A DNA stretch of 64,000 nucleotides from Mesorhizobium caraganae (GTDB lineage: Bacteria; Pseudomonadota; Alphaproteobacteria; Rhizobiales; Rhizobiaceae): NCBI RefSeq assembly GCF_016836705.1, contig NZ_JAFCGY010000002.1, positions 62,001 through 126,000 on the forward strand, written 5' to 3'. Positions 10,271 to 18,174 of the stretch are shown here, piece after piece (within the stretch, counting starts at the first letter, position 1; the number at the start of each line of letters is the position of its first letter). The notes under the pieces are model-generated. The model saw nothing but the letters and a program-made list of their open reading frames with translations, had not been told where the DNA came from and ran no database searches. A program made the translations under genes and the position numbers.

Positions 10271-11863
10271 ATGCTGAAAAATATGCTGAAGGCGACGCTG
10301 GTCGCCACAACCATGACCTTTGCTGCAGGCACGTTCCTGACACCGGCCCTTGCCGAGACCGTCTATAACAGAGGCAGCGCCGCCGAAGCGGAGACGGTCG
10401 ATCCGCACAAGACCTCGACCGTCTACGAAGCCGATATCATACGCGACCTGTTCCAGGGACTGGTCATGCACGATCAGAAGACGAACCTCATTCCGGGCGC
10501 CGCCGAAAGCTGGACCGTATCGGATGACGGCACCGTATACACCTTCAAGCTTCGCAAGGACGGCTTGTGGTCGGATGGCAGCCCGGTGACGGCGGACGAC
10601 TTCGTCTATTCCTTCCGTCGGCTGGAGGATCCGGCGACCGCCGCCGAATACGCTTCCATGCTCTATCCCGTGAAGAACGCCGAGGAAGTCAACACCAAGA
10701 AGGGCAAGCCCGAGGATATGGGCGTCAAGGCGATCGACGCCAACACCTTGGAAGTGACGCTGAAGGCGCCGACGCCATACTTCCTCGAGATGCTGACCCA
10801 CCAGGCCACCTATCCGGTCAACAAGGCCTCGATCGACAAGCTCGGCGCCGATTGGATCAAGGCGGGCAATCTCGTTTCGAACGGCGCCTATACACTGGCT
10901 GAGTGGATTCCCAACGACCACATGAAGCTGGTCAAGAATCCGAAATTCTGGGACGCCGCGACCGTCAAGATGGACGTGGTCAACTACATCCCGACCGAAG
11001 ACCGCTCGTCGGCGATGAAGCGCTTCGAGGCCGGCGAACTCGACAGCTACGGCGATCTGCCTACCGAACAGCTTGCTGACCTCAAGACCAAGTTCGGCGA
11101 TCAGGTCCGTGTCGGACCGTATCTCGGCACCTACTACTATGCGATCAAGACCGACAAGGCGCCGTGGGACAATGTCGAGCTGCGCAACGCCATCTCGATG
11201 GCGATCGACCGGGACTTCCTCGCGGAGAAGGTCTGGCAGAATTCCATGCTGCCTGGCTACTCGATGGTGCCTCCGGGCATCGCGGGCTACACCCCGGCAA
11301 TGGCTAAATACGCCGACATGTCGCAGATCGACCGCGAGGACGCCGCCAAGAAGATCCTCGAGAAACTCGGCTATACGCCTGAGCATCCTCTGAAGATGGA
11401 GATCCGCTACAACACCTCTGAAAATCACAAGAACACCGCGGTTGCCATCCAGGAACAGCTGAAGCCGCTTGGCGTCGAGATCACGCTGCTCAACACCGAT
11501 ACCAAGACCCACTATTCCTTCCTTGAGCAGAAGGGTAACTACGACGTGGCGCGTGCCGCCTGGATCGCCGACTACAAGGATCCGGAAACCTTCCTCGGCA
11601 TCACACGCAAGGCGAGCGGCAACAACTATTCGAACTACAACAGCCCTGCATACGAGGCAGCCATGGACAAGGCCGCTGCCGCTGGCGGCAAGCCGGAAGA
11701 GCGCATGAAGGACCTCACTGAGGCCGAGCGCATCCTTGTCGATGACGTCGGTAACATTCCGCTTCTCTACTACAGCTTCCACGACATCGTTTCCTCGAAG
11801 CTGCATGGCTTCGACGACAATGTGATGGACATCCATCCGTCCCGCTTCATCTCCAAGGACTGA
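10271..11863 (+). CDS. oppA: Oligopeptide ABC transporter, periplasmic binding protein
   Basis: Captures peptides in the periplasm for the OppBC/DF importer. 530 residues; the first 28 are a Sec signal peptide ending TPALA before ETVYNRGSAAEAETVDPHKT. That N-terminus, and motifs such as SWTVSDDGTVYTFKLRKDG and WSDGSPVTADDFVYSFRRL, are typical of SBP family 5 (OppA type). The ATG at 10271 follows GGGAGAGAC; an in-frame ATG at 10148 lacks a signal peptide and is rejected. It is followed by two permeases and a fused ATPase. OppA in the enterobacterial sense is the best guess, but substrate range is unknown. Confidence 0.92.
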   Translation: MLKNMLKATLVATTMTFAAGTFLTPALAETVYNRGSAAEAETVDPHKTSTVYEADIIRDLFQGLVMHDQKTNLIPGAAESWTVSDDGTVYTFKLRKDGLWSDGSPVTADDFVYSFRRLEDPATAAEYASMLYPVKNAEEVNTKKGKPEDMGVKAIDANTLEVTLKAPTPYFLEMLTHQATYPVNKASIDKLGADWIKAGNLVSNGAYTLAEWIPNDHMKLVKNPKFWDAATVKMDVVNYIPTEDRSSAMKRFEAGELDSYGDLPTEQLADLKTKFGDQVRVGPYLGTYYYAIKTDKAPWDNVELRNAISMAIDRDFLAEKVWQNSMLPGYSMVPPGIAGYTPAMAKYADMSQIDREDAAKKILEKLGYTPEHPLKMEIRYNTSENHKNTAVAIQEQLKPLGVEITLLNTDTKTHYSFLEQKGNYDVARAAWIADYKDPETFLGITRKASGNNYSNYNSPAYEAAMDKAAAAGGKPEERMKDLTEAERILVDDVGNIPLLYYSFHDIVSSKLHGFDDNVMDIHPSRFISKD

Positions 11864-11879
11864 ATCATCCTTGACTGGA

Positions 11880-11906
11880 CCGCCGCGCCTCATCCGGGCG
11901 CGGCGG
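11880..11906 (+). terminator. Intercistronic hairpin after oppA
   Basis: CCGCCGCGCC at 11880-11889 pairs perfectly with GGCGCGGCGG at 11897-11906 around a 7-base loop, 16 bases after the oppA stop. There is no T run, so it looks like an attenuating or mRNA-protecting hairpin of the kind found after binding-protein genes in ABC operons, not a full terminator. It falls in the 174-base oppA-oppB gap. Confidence 0.6.
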
Positions 11907-12037
11907 GCTGGTCGGTCATCGCATCGGTCCGAAAGTCGTGGTCGATTTTCGGCAAGCCCGGTGCGAAGATTTGGAGCGCCGGAGCGTGGCAATGCGTCCG
12001 CATGGACGTGTGGCGCTCTGGCCGAAGCGGGGCGCCG

Positions 12038-12961
12038 ATGCTGCGATATATTCTCCGGCGGCTTCTGACCGCCATACCGACGCTATTCGTCATCGTGACG
12101 ATGGCGTTCTTCCTGATACGCGTCGCACCAGGCGGTCCGTTTAATCAGGAGCGGGGCTTGAGCCCCGAGATCAGGGCCAATCTGGAAGCTCAGTTCGGCC
12201 TCGACGATCCGCTCTGGCTGCAATATGCCCACTATCTCGGCAATCTTTTGCGCGGCAATTTCGGGCCGAGCTACAATTTGCCTGACTTCACCGTCACCGA
12301 ACTCTTCGCCAAGGGCTTGCCGATTTCGGTCCAGCTCGGCACCTCCGCGCTGATCCTGGCGCTTCTGCTCGGCTCGGTGCTCGGCACCATTGCCGCGCTC
12401 AACCAGAACAAGGTTGGCGACTACATGGTCATCGCGCTGGCGACAGCCGGCAGCACCATCCCCACCTTCGTCATCGCGCCGGTGATCCAGTTGGTGTTCG
12501 GATTGACCTGGAAGCTGTTGCCGATCGGCGGCTGGGGCGACGGCGCACTGATCAACAAGATCGGGCCGGTGCTGACGCTCGCTTTGCCGCAGATCGCCAT
12601 TGTCGCCCGCCTGATGCGCGGTTCGATGATCGAGAGCTTGCGCTCGCATCATATCCGAACGGCGCGGGCGCTCGGCCTGTCGGACTGGTCGGTGGTGGTC
12701 AAGCACGCGCTGCGCGGCGCCATCCTGCCGATCGTGTCCTTCACCGGTCCGGCGGCCGCGGCGCTGCTCACCGGTTCGGTCATCGTCGAGACCATCTTCT
12801 CCATTCCTGGCGTCGGCCGCTATTTCGTCGATGCCGCGCTCAACCGCGACTACACGCTGGTGATGGGAACCGTGGTGGTGATCGCGCTCTTCACCATCGT
12901 CTTCAACCTGATCGTCGACGTCATGTATGCGGTCGTCGACCCGAGGGTGCGCTATGACTGA
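12038..12961 (+). CDS. oppB: Oligopeptide ABC transporter permease OppB
   Basis: Inner-membrane permease subunit of 307 residues, the normal OppB size. It starts MLRYILRRLLTAIPTLFVIV, the standard first membrane helix of the DppB/OppB family, followed by RVAPGGPF. The EAA loop is visible as HHIRTARALGLSDWSVVVKH. The ATG at 12038 is preferred over an in-frame ATG at 12002 because it aligns with the family N-terminus. Its last 8 bases overlap the start of oppC (ATGACTGA). Confidence 0.93.
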   Translation: MLRYILRRLLTAIPTLFVIVTMAFFLIRVAPGGPFNQERGLSPEIRANLEAQFGLDDPLWLQYAHYLGNLLRGNFGPSYNLPDFTVTELFAKGLPISVQLGTSALILALLLGSVLGTIAALNQNKVGDYMVIALATAGSTIPTFVIAPVIQLVFGLTWKLLPIGGWGDGALINKIGPVLTLALPQIAIVARLMRGSMIESLRSHHIRTARALGLSDWSVVVKHALRGAILPIVSFTGPAAAALLTGSVIVETIFSIPGVGRYFVDAALNRDYTLVMGTVVVIALFTIVFNLIVDVMYAVVDPRVRYD

Positions 12962-14081
12962 TATCGCAGCCACCGCCGCTCCGCCGGCCGTTGTCGGCCG
13001 CTCGCTCTGGGGCGACGCATGGGCGCGGCTCAAGGCCAATCGCGCCGCCATGTTCAGCCTCTATTACCTTGCCTTCATTGGCGTCATCAGCGTGTTCGGC
13101 CCCTGGTTCGTACCGCATCAATACACCACCATCTATGCCGACTATGTGCGCACGCCGCCGAGCTTCAGCCCCTATCCACGGGCCGACATGATCGAGACGG
13201 CGCTTGACGATGCGATCAAGCGCATGCGCGTCGACATCAAGGAATGGAAACAGGACGGCGATCGCGTCACCGTCACCGTCACCTCGACCAAACCGATCGA
13301 TGAGCGCAACATCCGCTATCTCGACCGCTCCGATGCCTTCGATAACACCAAGATAGAGAGCAAATCGGCCGACGGGCTCGAATTGACAATGACCGCGTCG
13401 GTCAAACAGCAGTATTTCCTGTTCGGCACCGACAACACCGGCCGCGATCTGTTGTCGCGCACGCTGATGGCAGGGCGCATTTCGCTGGCCATCGGCCTGC
13501 TTGCCGGTGTTGTCGCCGTGGTCATCGGCGTCCTTTACGGGGCGGCGGCCGGCTTTTCCGGCGGCAAGATCGACGAGGTGATGATGCGCATCGTCGACGT
13601 GCTCTATTCGCTGCCGTTCATCTTCTTCGTCATCATGCTGGTGGTGTTCTTTGGCCGCAACTTCGTGCTGATGTTCCTGGCGGTGGGTGCGGTGCTGTGG
13701 CTCGACATGGCGCGCATCGTGCGCGGCCAGGCGTTGTCGATCCGCCGTCAGGAATATGTCCAGGCCGCCGAGGCCATGGGCGTTGGCCAGCGCGGCATCC
13801 TGCTCCGCCATGTCATTCCCAACCTGCTCGGACCCGTGGTGATCTACATGACGCTCTTGGTGCCGCAGGTTATTATCCTGGAAAGCTTCCTGTCTTTCCT
13901 CGGCCTTGGCGTGCAGGAGCCGATGACCAGCTGGGGCGTGCTGATCTCGGTCGGCGCCAAGAACATCGGCACCGCCAACTGGCTGCTTTTGTTCCCGGCC
14001 TTCTTCCTCGTTTCGACGCTGTTTGCACTGAATTTCGTCGGCGACGGCCTGCGCGACGCGCTCGACCCGAGAGATCGATAA
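12954..14081 (+). CDS. oppC: Oligopeptide ABC transporter permease OppC
   Basis: Second permease subunit, 375 residues. This is longer than the 300-residue norm because an extra periplasmic segment of roughly 100 residues (YADYVRTPPSF to about MTASVKQQYF) lies between helix 1 and the core. The core is typical: FGTDNTGRDLLSRTLMAGRIS, then the EAA loop YVQAAEAMGVGQRGILLRHV and LSFLGLGVQEPMTSWG. The ATG at 12954 overlaps the oppB stop; the upstream frame start at 12927 lies inside oppB. Confidence 0.92.
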   Translation: MTDIAATAAPPAVVGRSLWGDAWARLKANRAAMFSLYYLAFIGVISVFGPWFVPHQYTTIYADYVRTPPSFSPYPRADMIETALDDAIKRMRVDIKEWKQDGDRVTVTVTSTKPIDERNIRYLDRSDAFDNTKIESKSADGLELTMTASVKQQYFLFGTDNTGRDLLSRTLMAGRISLAIGLLAGVVAVVIGVLYGAAAGFSGGKIDEVMMRIVDVLYSLPFIFFVIMLVVFFGRNFVLMFLAVGAVLWLDMARIVRGQALSIRRQEYVQAAEAMGVGQRGILLRHVIPNLLGPVVIYMTLLVPQVIILESFLSFLGLGVQEPMTSWGVLISVGAKNIGTANWLLLFPAFFLVSTLFALNFVGDGLRDALDPRDR

Positions 14082-14083
14082 AG

Positions 14084-15718
14084 ATGGGAACCGTTGACAT
14101 GGCAACTCCCGAAACGATCCTCAGCGTCAAGGACCTTCGCGTCCGCTTCCGCACGCTCGACGGCGCCGTCGAAGCCGTCAAAGGCATCAACATCCACGTC
14201 AATGCCGGCGAGACCGTCGCCGTCGTCGGCGAATCCGGCTCCGGCAAGAGCCAGACGATGATGGCGGCAATGAGCCTGCTGGCTTCCAACGGCGAGGCGA
14301 CGGGTCACGTCGACTATCGCGGCCGCAATCTTTTGACCATGACCAAGAGCGACCTCAACAAGGTGCGCGGCGCCAAGATCAGCATGATCTTCCAGGAGCC
14401 GATGACCTCGCTCGATCCGCTCTATTCGATCGGCAACCAGCTGATCGAACCGATCCGCAAGCATCGCGGGCTGAACGCGGCCGAGGCGCGCGAGGAGGCG
14501 CTCAAGCTGCTCAGGCTGGTGCATATTCCCGACCCCGAACGGCGGATGAAATCCTATCCGCACGAAATGTCGGGCGGCCAGCGCCAGCGCGTCATGATCG
14601 CCATGGCGCTGGCCAACGACCCCGATATTCTGATCGCCGACGAGCCGACGACGGCGCTCGACGTCACCATCCAGGCGCAGATCCTGACGCTCCTCGCCGA
14701 ACTGCAGCGCAAGCTCGGCATGGCCATCGTCTTCATCACCCACGACCTCGGCATTGTCAGGCGCTTTGCCGACCGCGTCTATGTCATGCGCTATGGCGAG
14801 GTGGTCGAGGAGGGCGAGGCCGAAGCGCTATTTGCCAACCCGCAGCATGCCTATACGAAAATGCTTCTGGCCGCCGAACCGACCGGCACCAAGGCACCGC
14901 CGCCGGCCAACGCGCCGGTGCTGCTCGAAGGCAGGAATGTCGAAGTGACCTTCAAGATCGGCGGCGGCTTCCTCGCCGGCGAACCGCTTCTTTTGCGCGC
15001 CGTCGACCACATTTCGATCCGGCTGAAGCGCAACCAGACGATCGGCATTGTCGGCGAATCCGGTTCGGGAAAATCGACGCTCGGCCGCGCTTTGCTCAGG
15101 CTGTTGCCGAGCGACGGCGTCATCCGCTTCGGCGATCGGGATATTTCCACCGCTGACCGCCAGGCAATGCGGCCGCTGCGGCGTGAGATGCAACTCGTCT
15201 TCCAGGATCCGTTCGGCTCGCTGTCGCCGCGCATGACTGTCGGCCAGGTCATCACCGAAGGGCTTCTGGTGCATGAGCCGAACCTGTCAGGCAAGCAACG
15301 CGATCAGCGCGCCGTCGAGGCCTTGCTCGAGGTCGGCCTCGACCCCAATGCCCGCAACCGCTACCCGCACGAATTCTCAGGCGGCCAGCGCCAGCGCATT
15401 GCCATCGCGCGCGCCATGATCCTGAAGCCTAAACTGGTGGTGCTGGACGAGCCGACCTCGGCGCTCGACCGGTCGGTGCAGAAACAGATCGTCGAGCTCT
15501 TGCGCAAGCTGCAGGCCGACCACGAACTGTCCTACCTCTTCATCAGCCACGATCTCGCCGTGGTGCGCGCCATGGCCGACTACATCATCGTCATGAAGCA
15601 AGGCAAGATCGTCGAGGAAGGCCCGACGGAAGAGATATTCAGCAACCCGCAGGCAGCCTACACACAGACGCTGATGAACGCGGCGATCGATGTGACGCGG
15701 TTCCGGTTGAGTGCTTGA
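14084..15718 (+). CDS. Oligopeptide ABC transporter, fused two-domain ATPase (OppD-OppF)
   Basis: One polypeptide of 544 residues with two complete ABC ATPase domains, replacing separate OppD and OppF. Domain 1 has Walker A GESGSGKS near residue 48, signature MSGGQRQR and Walker [13 protein letters not shown]. Domain 2 has Walker [10 protein letters not shown] near 323, signature FSGGQRQR and [12 protein letters not shown]. Each domain is followed by the oligopeptide-transporter C-terminal extension ([29 protein letters not shown]). The first ATG is 14084 ([10 protein letters not shown]); the second, at 14099, has a better-placed GATGGGA and could be the real start, giving 539 residues. It resembles YejF/GsiA-like fusions. 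Confidence 0.92.
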   Translation: MGTVDMATPETILSVKDLRVRFRTLDGAVEAVKGINIHVNAGETVAVVGESGSGKSQTMMAAMSLLASNGEATGHVDYRGRNLLTMTKSDLNKVRGAKISMIFQEPMTSLDPLYSIGNQLIEPIRKHRGLNAAEAREEALKLLRLVHIPDPERRMKSYPHEMSGGQRQRVMIAMALANDPDILIADEPTTALDVTIQAQILTLLAELQRKLGMAIVFITHDLGIVRRFADRVYVMRYGEVVEEGEAEALFANPQHAYTKMLLAAEPTGTKAPPPANAPVLLEGRNVEVTFKIGGGFLAGEPLLLRAVDHISIRLKRNQTIGIVGESGSGKSTLGRALLRLLPSDGVIRFGDRDISTADRQAMRPLRREMQLVFQDPFGSLSPRMTVGQVITEGLLVHEPNLSGKQRDQRAVEALLEVGLDPNARNRYPHEFSGGQRQRIAIARAMILKPKLVVLDEPTSALDRSVQKQIVELLRKLQADHELSYLFISHDLAVVRAMADYIIVMKQGKIVEEGPTEEIFSNPQAAYTQTLMNAAIDVTRFRLSA

Positions 15719-15759
15719 GGCGTGAAGTGAAGCAGATTGTCAGGGCAGGGCCAGTTCGC

Positions 15760-16104
15760 TTAGCCCGCTGACTTGGGGCATCTGCCGGCTCTTGTCGTGA
15801 CAATCACCTCTTCCCGCTGCTTCAGCTTTTCGATCCTGGCCGTCTCACGGTTGGCGACGGCGGTCTTGACGCGTGCGCCGCCGAGCAGCCAGTTCGGCAC
15901 GCTGGTGTTGGCGACCTTGCCGCGGGTGATGGCGGTTTGCGAGATTTCACGCGCGATATCGCCCACGGCATTGTTGAGCTCGGCGCATGTCATGCTGTCG
16001 TATTTCGCCGGGTTGACCGTACCGCCCAGCGATGAGCAGCCTGTCGCCAGCGACAGAGCAAGCAGCGCTGACAGCCGGCCCGCGCTTGAAATCAACAAAT
16101 TCAT
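15760..16104 (-). CDS. Small predicted lipoprotein
   Basis: About 114 residues with a lipoprotein signal: hydrophobic helix, then a lipobox reading LATGC followed by SSLGGTVNP. The mature part carries YDSMTCAELNNAVGDIAREI and a charged region RIEKLKQREEVIVTTRAGRCP. The two mature cysteines after the lipid Cys may pair. ATG at 16104 has GAGG 10 bases upstream; a GTG at 16113 in the same frame is too close to that site. It resembles small uncharacterised rhizobial lipoproteins, and no function is assigned. It converges with oppDF. Confidence 0.75.
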   Translation of the reverse strand: MNLLISSAGRLSALLALSLATGCSSLGGTVNPAKYDSMTCAELNNAVGDIAREISQTAITRGKVANTSVPNWLLGGARVKTAVANRETARIEKLKQREEVIVTTRAGRCPKSAG

Positions 16105-16113
16105 CTTCCGCAC

Positions 16114-16646
16114 ACCTCGTTTCGGGCCGCTGTTTCGGCGGTTGTCCCATTATCGAGGTAGCGCGGATGGTTGTCTCGTCAAAACACCATGGCGACGCCA
16201 GACGCCGATACGGCCGGGTTGCCTTTAAGGTATCTTGTGGGATGTCGGGAGAAGCCTACTGACTGATGATGGTCAGCAACCCTCTGCCCGCTTTACCACC
16301 CTCTCGCGACCGTCCTCGCCGGCTGTCCGCAATGGCGGTCAACCTAGGACATCGGGTCCTGGAGGTTGAACGACCGCTATCGTTCTTCCCTGCCTACGGC
16401 TCCCGGCCCGAAGGCTGCCAGACTGCTTCGCGCCTTAATGTCGGTCGTCGAGCACGCCATAGCCGCGTCCCAAAAGCAGACATCCGAGTGAAGGCCTCAT
16501 TTGCGTAGGCTGACATTGGGTTGTTACTCGCGGGGCGACCGCTTTCCCCCGTTGCAGCGAACTCGAGATCGGTGGATGGCTGGGCTGCTTTGTGTCGGCG
16601 GTTCGACGGGCCGTATGGTCCGAAAGAGACCGGAGTGCGTCCAACG
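16114..16646. other. Gene-poor gap of about 530 bases
   Basis: Short frames occur on both strands (for example 16394-16681 on the minus strand), but none has a convincing ribosome-binding site, domain or codon pattern. The sequence looks like decayed or non-coding DNA downstream of the cyclase gene. No tRNA, insertion-sequence end or terminator with a T tail was recognised. Confidence 0.5.
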
Positions 16647-17795
16647 CTAGCTTGGCCGACCGATCCACCGCACGATTTCATAGGCAGGCATCGGGCGGCG
16701 AAAACCTTTCAGTGTCAGTTCGCCAACGGCGACGGACTCAACCAGTGATTCCACGGCACCAACGACCCGCTGGCTGACGAGAATCTGGCGTGGCCTGGCT
16801 TCCTCACACAATCGGGCGGCGTGGTTCGACACTGTGCCTATCACTGCATAATCGGCGCGCTGGTCGAAACCGATCCGCCCTATGGTTGCATGGCCTCGGG
16901 CGATGCCGATTCCGAAGCCGAGCAAGTGATCGCGCTTGCGCCATTGCTCTGAATGCTCGCCAATCGCATCACGCATCGCCGTAGCCATGCGGACGGCTCT
17001 CTCCGTATGGTCGGCGCAGGGCAGTGGATCGTTGAAAACCACGACGATACCGTCGCCCACGAATCGCTCAAGAGTTCCCTCGTGGCGGATGATTTGTTCA
17101 CCAAGACAGGCGTGGTATTCGCTAAGAACCGCCATCACCTCCTCGGGCTCGGCAGTCTCGGCGAAGGCTGTAAAGCCGCGTAGATCGCAGAAAACGACGG
17201 TCACCTCGCGACGGTGACTTTGCAGAAGCGTGTCGCCATTTCCTGCCGCAAGGATGAGGTCGGCGACCTGCTCGGGCAGGAAACGCCGCAGCCGGCCCAT
17301 TCGCTCGATCTCGATCACCTGCTCCGCCAAGGTCTGCTCGAGCGAGCGGTTCCAATCGGAAAGCTGTGCGGCCTGTTCCTGGAGGAGTTGGGCCTGGCTT
17401 GCGACGGTATCGTGAAGCGCCTTCTGGCGCAGCATCGAGCGCACCCGCGCCAACAGCGCCTGGTGCTCGAAGGGCTTTGTCAAATAGTCATCGCCCCCGG
17501 CGTCCAGCCCCTCGACCACATCGCGCGTGTCGGCTTTTGCGGTGACAAGAATGACGGGGATCGATCGCAGCGAGACGTCCTGCTTGAGCATGCGTACCAA
17601 ACTGATGCCGTCGAGCTTCGGCATCATGATGTCGAGCAGGATCAGATCCGGCGTGAGTTCGCGGGCTTTCGCAAGCCCCTCTTCACCATCGGCGGCGGTT
17701 GCAACTTCATAGCCGTTCGCCTCGAGGCGCATGCGCAGGATCTCGAGGTTTTCCGGAGTATCGTCGACCGCGAGAATGCGTGGCGGATCGTGCAA
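16647..17795 (-). CDS. Response regulator with adenylate/guanylate cyclase output
   Basis: 382 residues. An N-terminal receiver domain (VDDTPENLEIL; phosphoacceptor Asp55 in LILLDIMMP; conserved Lys near 105 in DYLTKPF) is joined by a coiled linker (LLQEQAAQLSDWNRSLEQTL) to a class III nucleotide cyclase domain (VTVVFCDLRGFTAF with a metal Asp, then RFVGDGIVVVF with the second metal Asp). It would turn phosphorylation into cAMP or cGMP. A TTG at 17795 with GAGGGAGGC 6 bases upstream is the best start. The ribosome-binding site overlaps the stop of the preceding response regulator, so translation is probably coupled. An upstream ATG at 17990 lies inside that gene and is rejected. Confidence 0.88.
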   Translation of the reverse strand: MHDPPRILAVDDTPENLEILRMRLEANGYEVATAADGEEGLAKARELTPDLILLDIMMPKLDGISLVRMLKQDVSLRSIPVILVTAKADTRDVVEGLDAGGDDYLTKPFEHQALLARVRSMLRQKALHDTVASQAQLLQEQAAQLSDWNRSLEQTLAEQVIEIERMGRLRRFLPEQVADLILAAGNGDTLLQSHRREVTVVFCDLRGFTAFAETAEPEEVMAVLSEYHACLGEQIIRHEGTLERFVGDGIVVVFNDPLPCADHTERAVRMATAMRDAIGEHSEQWRKRDHLLGFGIGIARGHATIGRIGFDQRADYAVIGTVSNHAARLCEEARPRQILVSQRVVGAVESLVESVAVGELTLKGFRRPMPAYEIVRWIGRPS

Positions 17796-17808
17796 GGCGC
17801 TGCCTCCC

Positions 17809-18174
17809 TCAAGAAAGGAACCCGCGAATCTCGGAAAGCAGCTGGCGCGGACTGAATGGCTTGGCAATGTAACCATCGCACCCGGCAGCAAGGGCTTTCG
17901 CTTCGTCGCCCGACAACGCATAGGAGGTGACGGCGATAATCGGAATGTGCCGCAGCGCCGGATCGGCCTTGATGCGGCGGGCCGCTTCATACCCGTCGAT
18001 CACTGGGAGCTGAATGTCCATAAGGATAAGGTCTGGCCTGTGCGCTCCGGCTGCAGCGATGCCGGCGGCGCCGTCCGCTGCCTCGATCAGTTCGTATTCG
18101 GTGGTGGCAATGAGATCGCGGATGATCTGGCGGTTGTCCTCGGTGTCTTCCACCATTAGGATTCGTTTGCTCAT
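17809..18174 (-). CDS. Single-domain response regulator (DivK/CheY-like)
   Basis: 121 residues consisting only of a receiver domain: MVEDTEDN acidic pocket, phosphoacceptor Asp53 in LILMDIQLP, the switch Thr/Ser in IIAVTSYAL and Lys in GYIAKPFSP. There is no output domain, so it probably relays phosphate from the adjacent kinase to another protein or regulates the kinase. Its ATG overlaps the stop of the histidine kinase by 4 bases, and its stop overlaps the ribosome-binding site of the cyclase gene. Confidence 0.92.
   Translation of the reverse strand: MSKRILMVEDTEDNRQIIRDLIATTEYELIEAADGAAGIAAAGAHRPDLILMDIQLPVIDGYEAARRIKADPALRHIPIIAVTSYALSGDEAKALAAGCDGYIAKPFSPRQLLSEIRGFLS

Noticed and set aside
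12921..14105. 394-residue frame antisense to oppC
   Set aside because: No domain, His/Gln/Arg/Asp-rich translation, fully covered by oppC.
16394..16681. Minus-strand frame of 95 residues next to the cyclase gene
   Set aside because: No ribosome-binding site, no family resemblance and it overlaps the cyclase 3' end; treated as non-coding.
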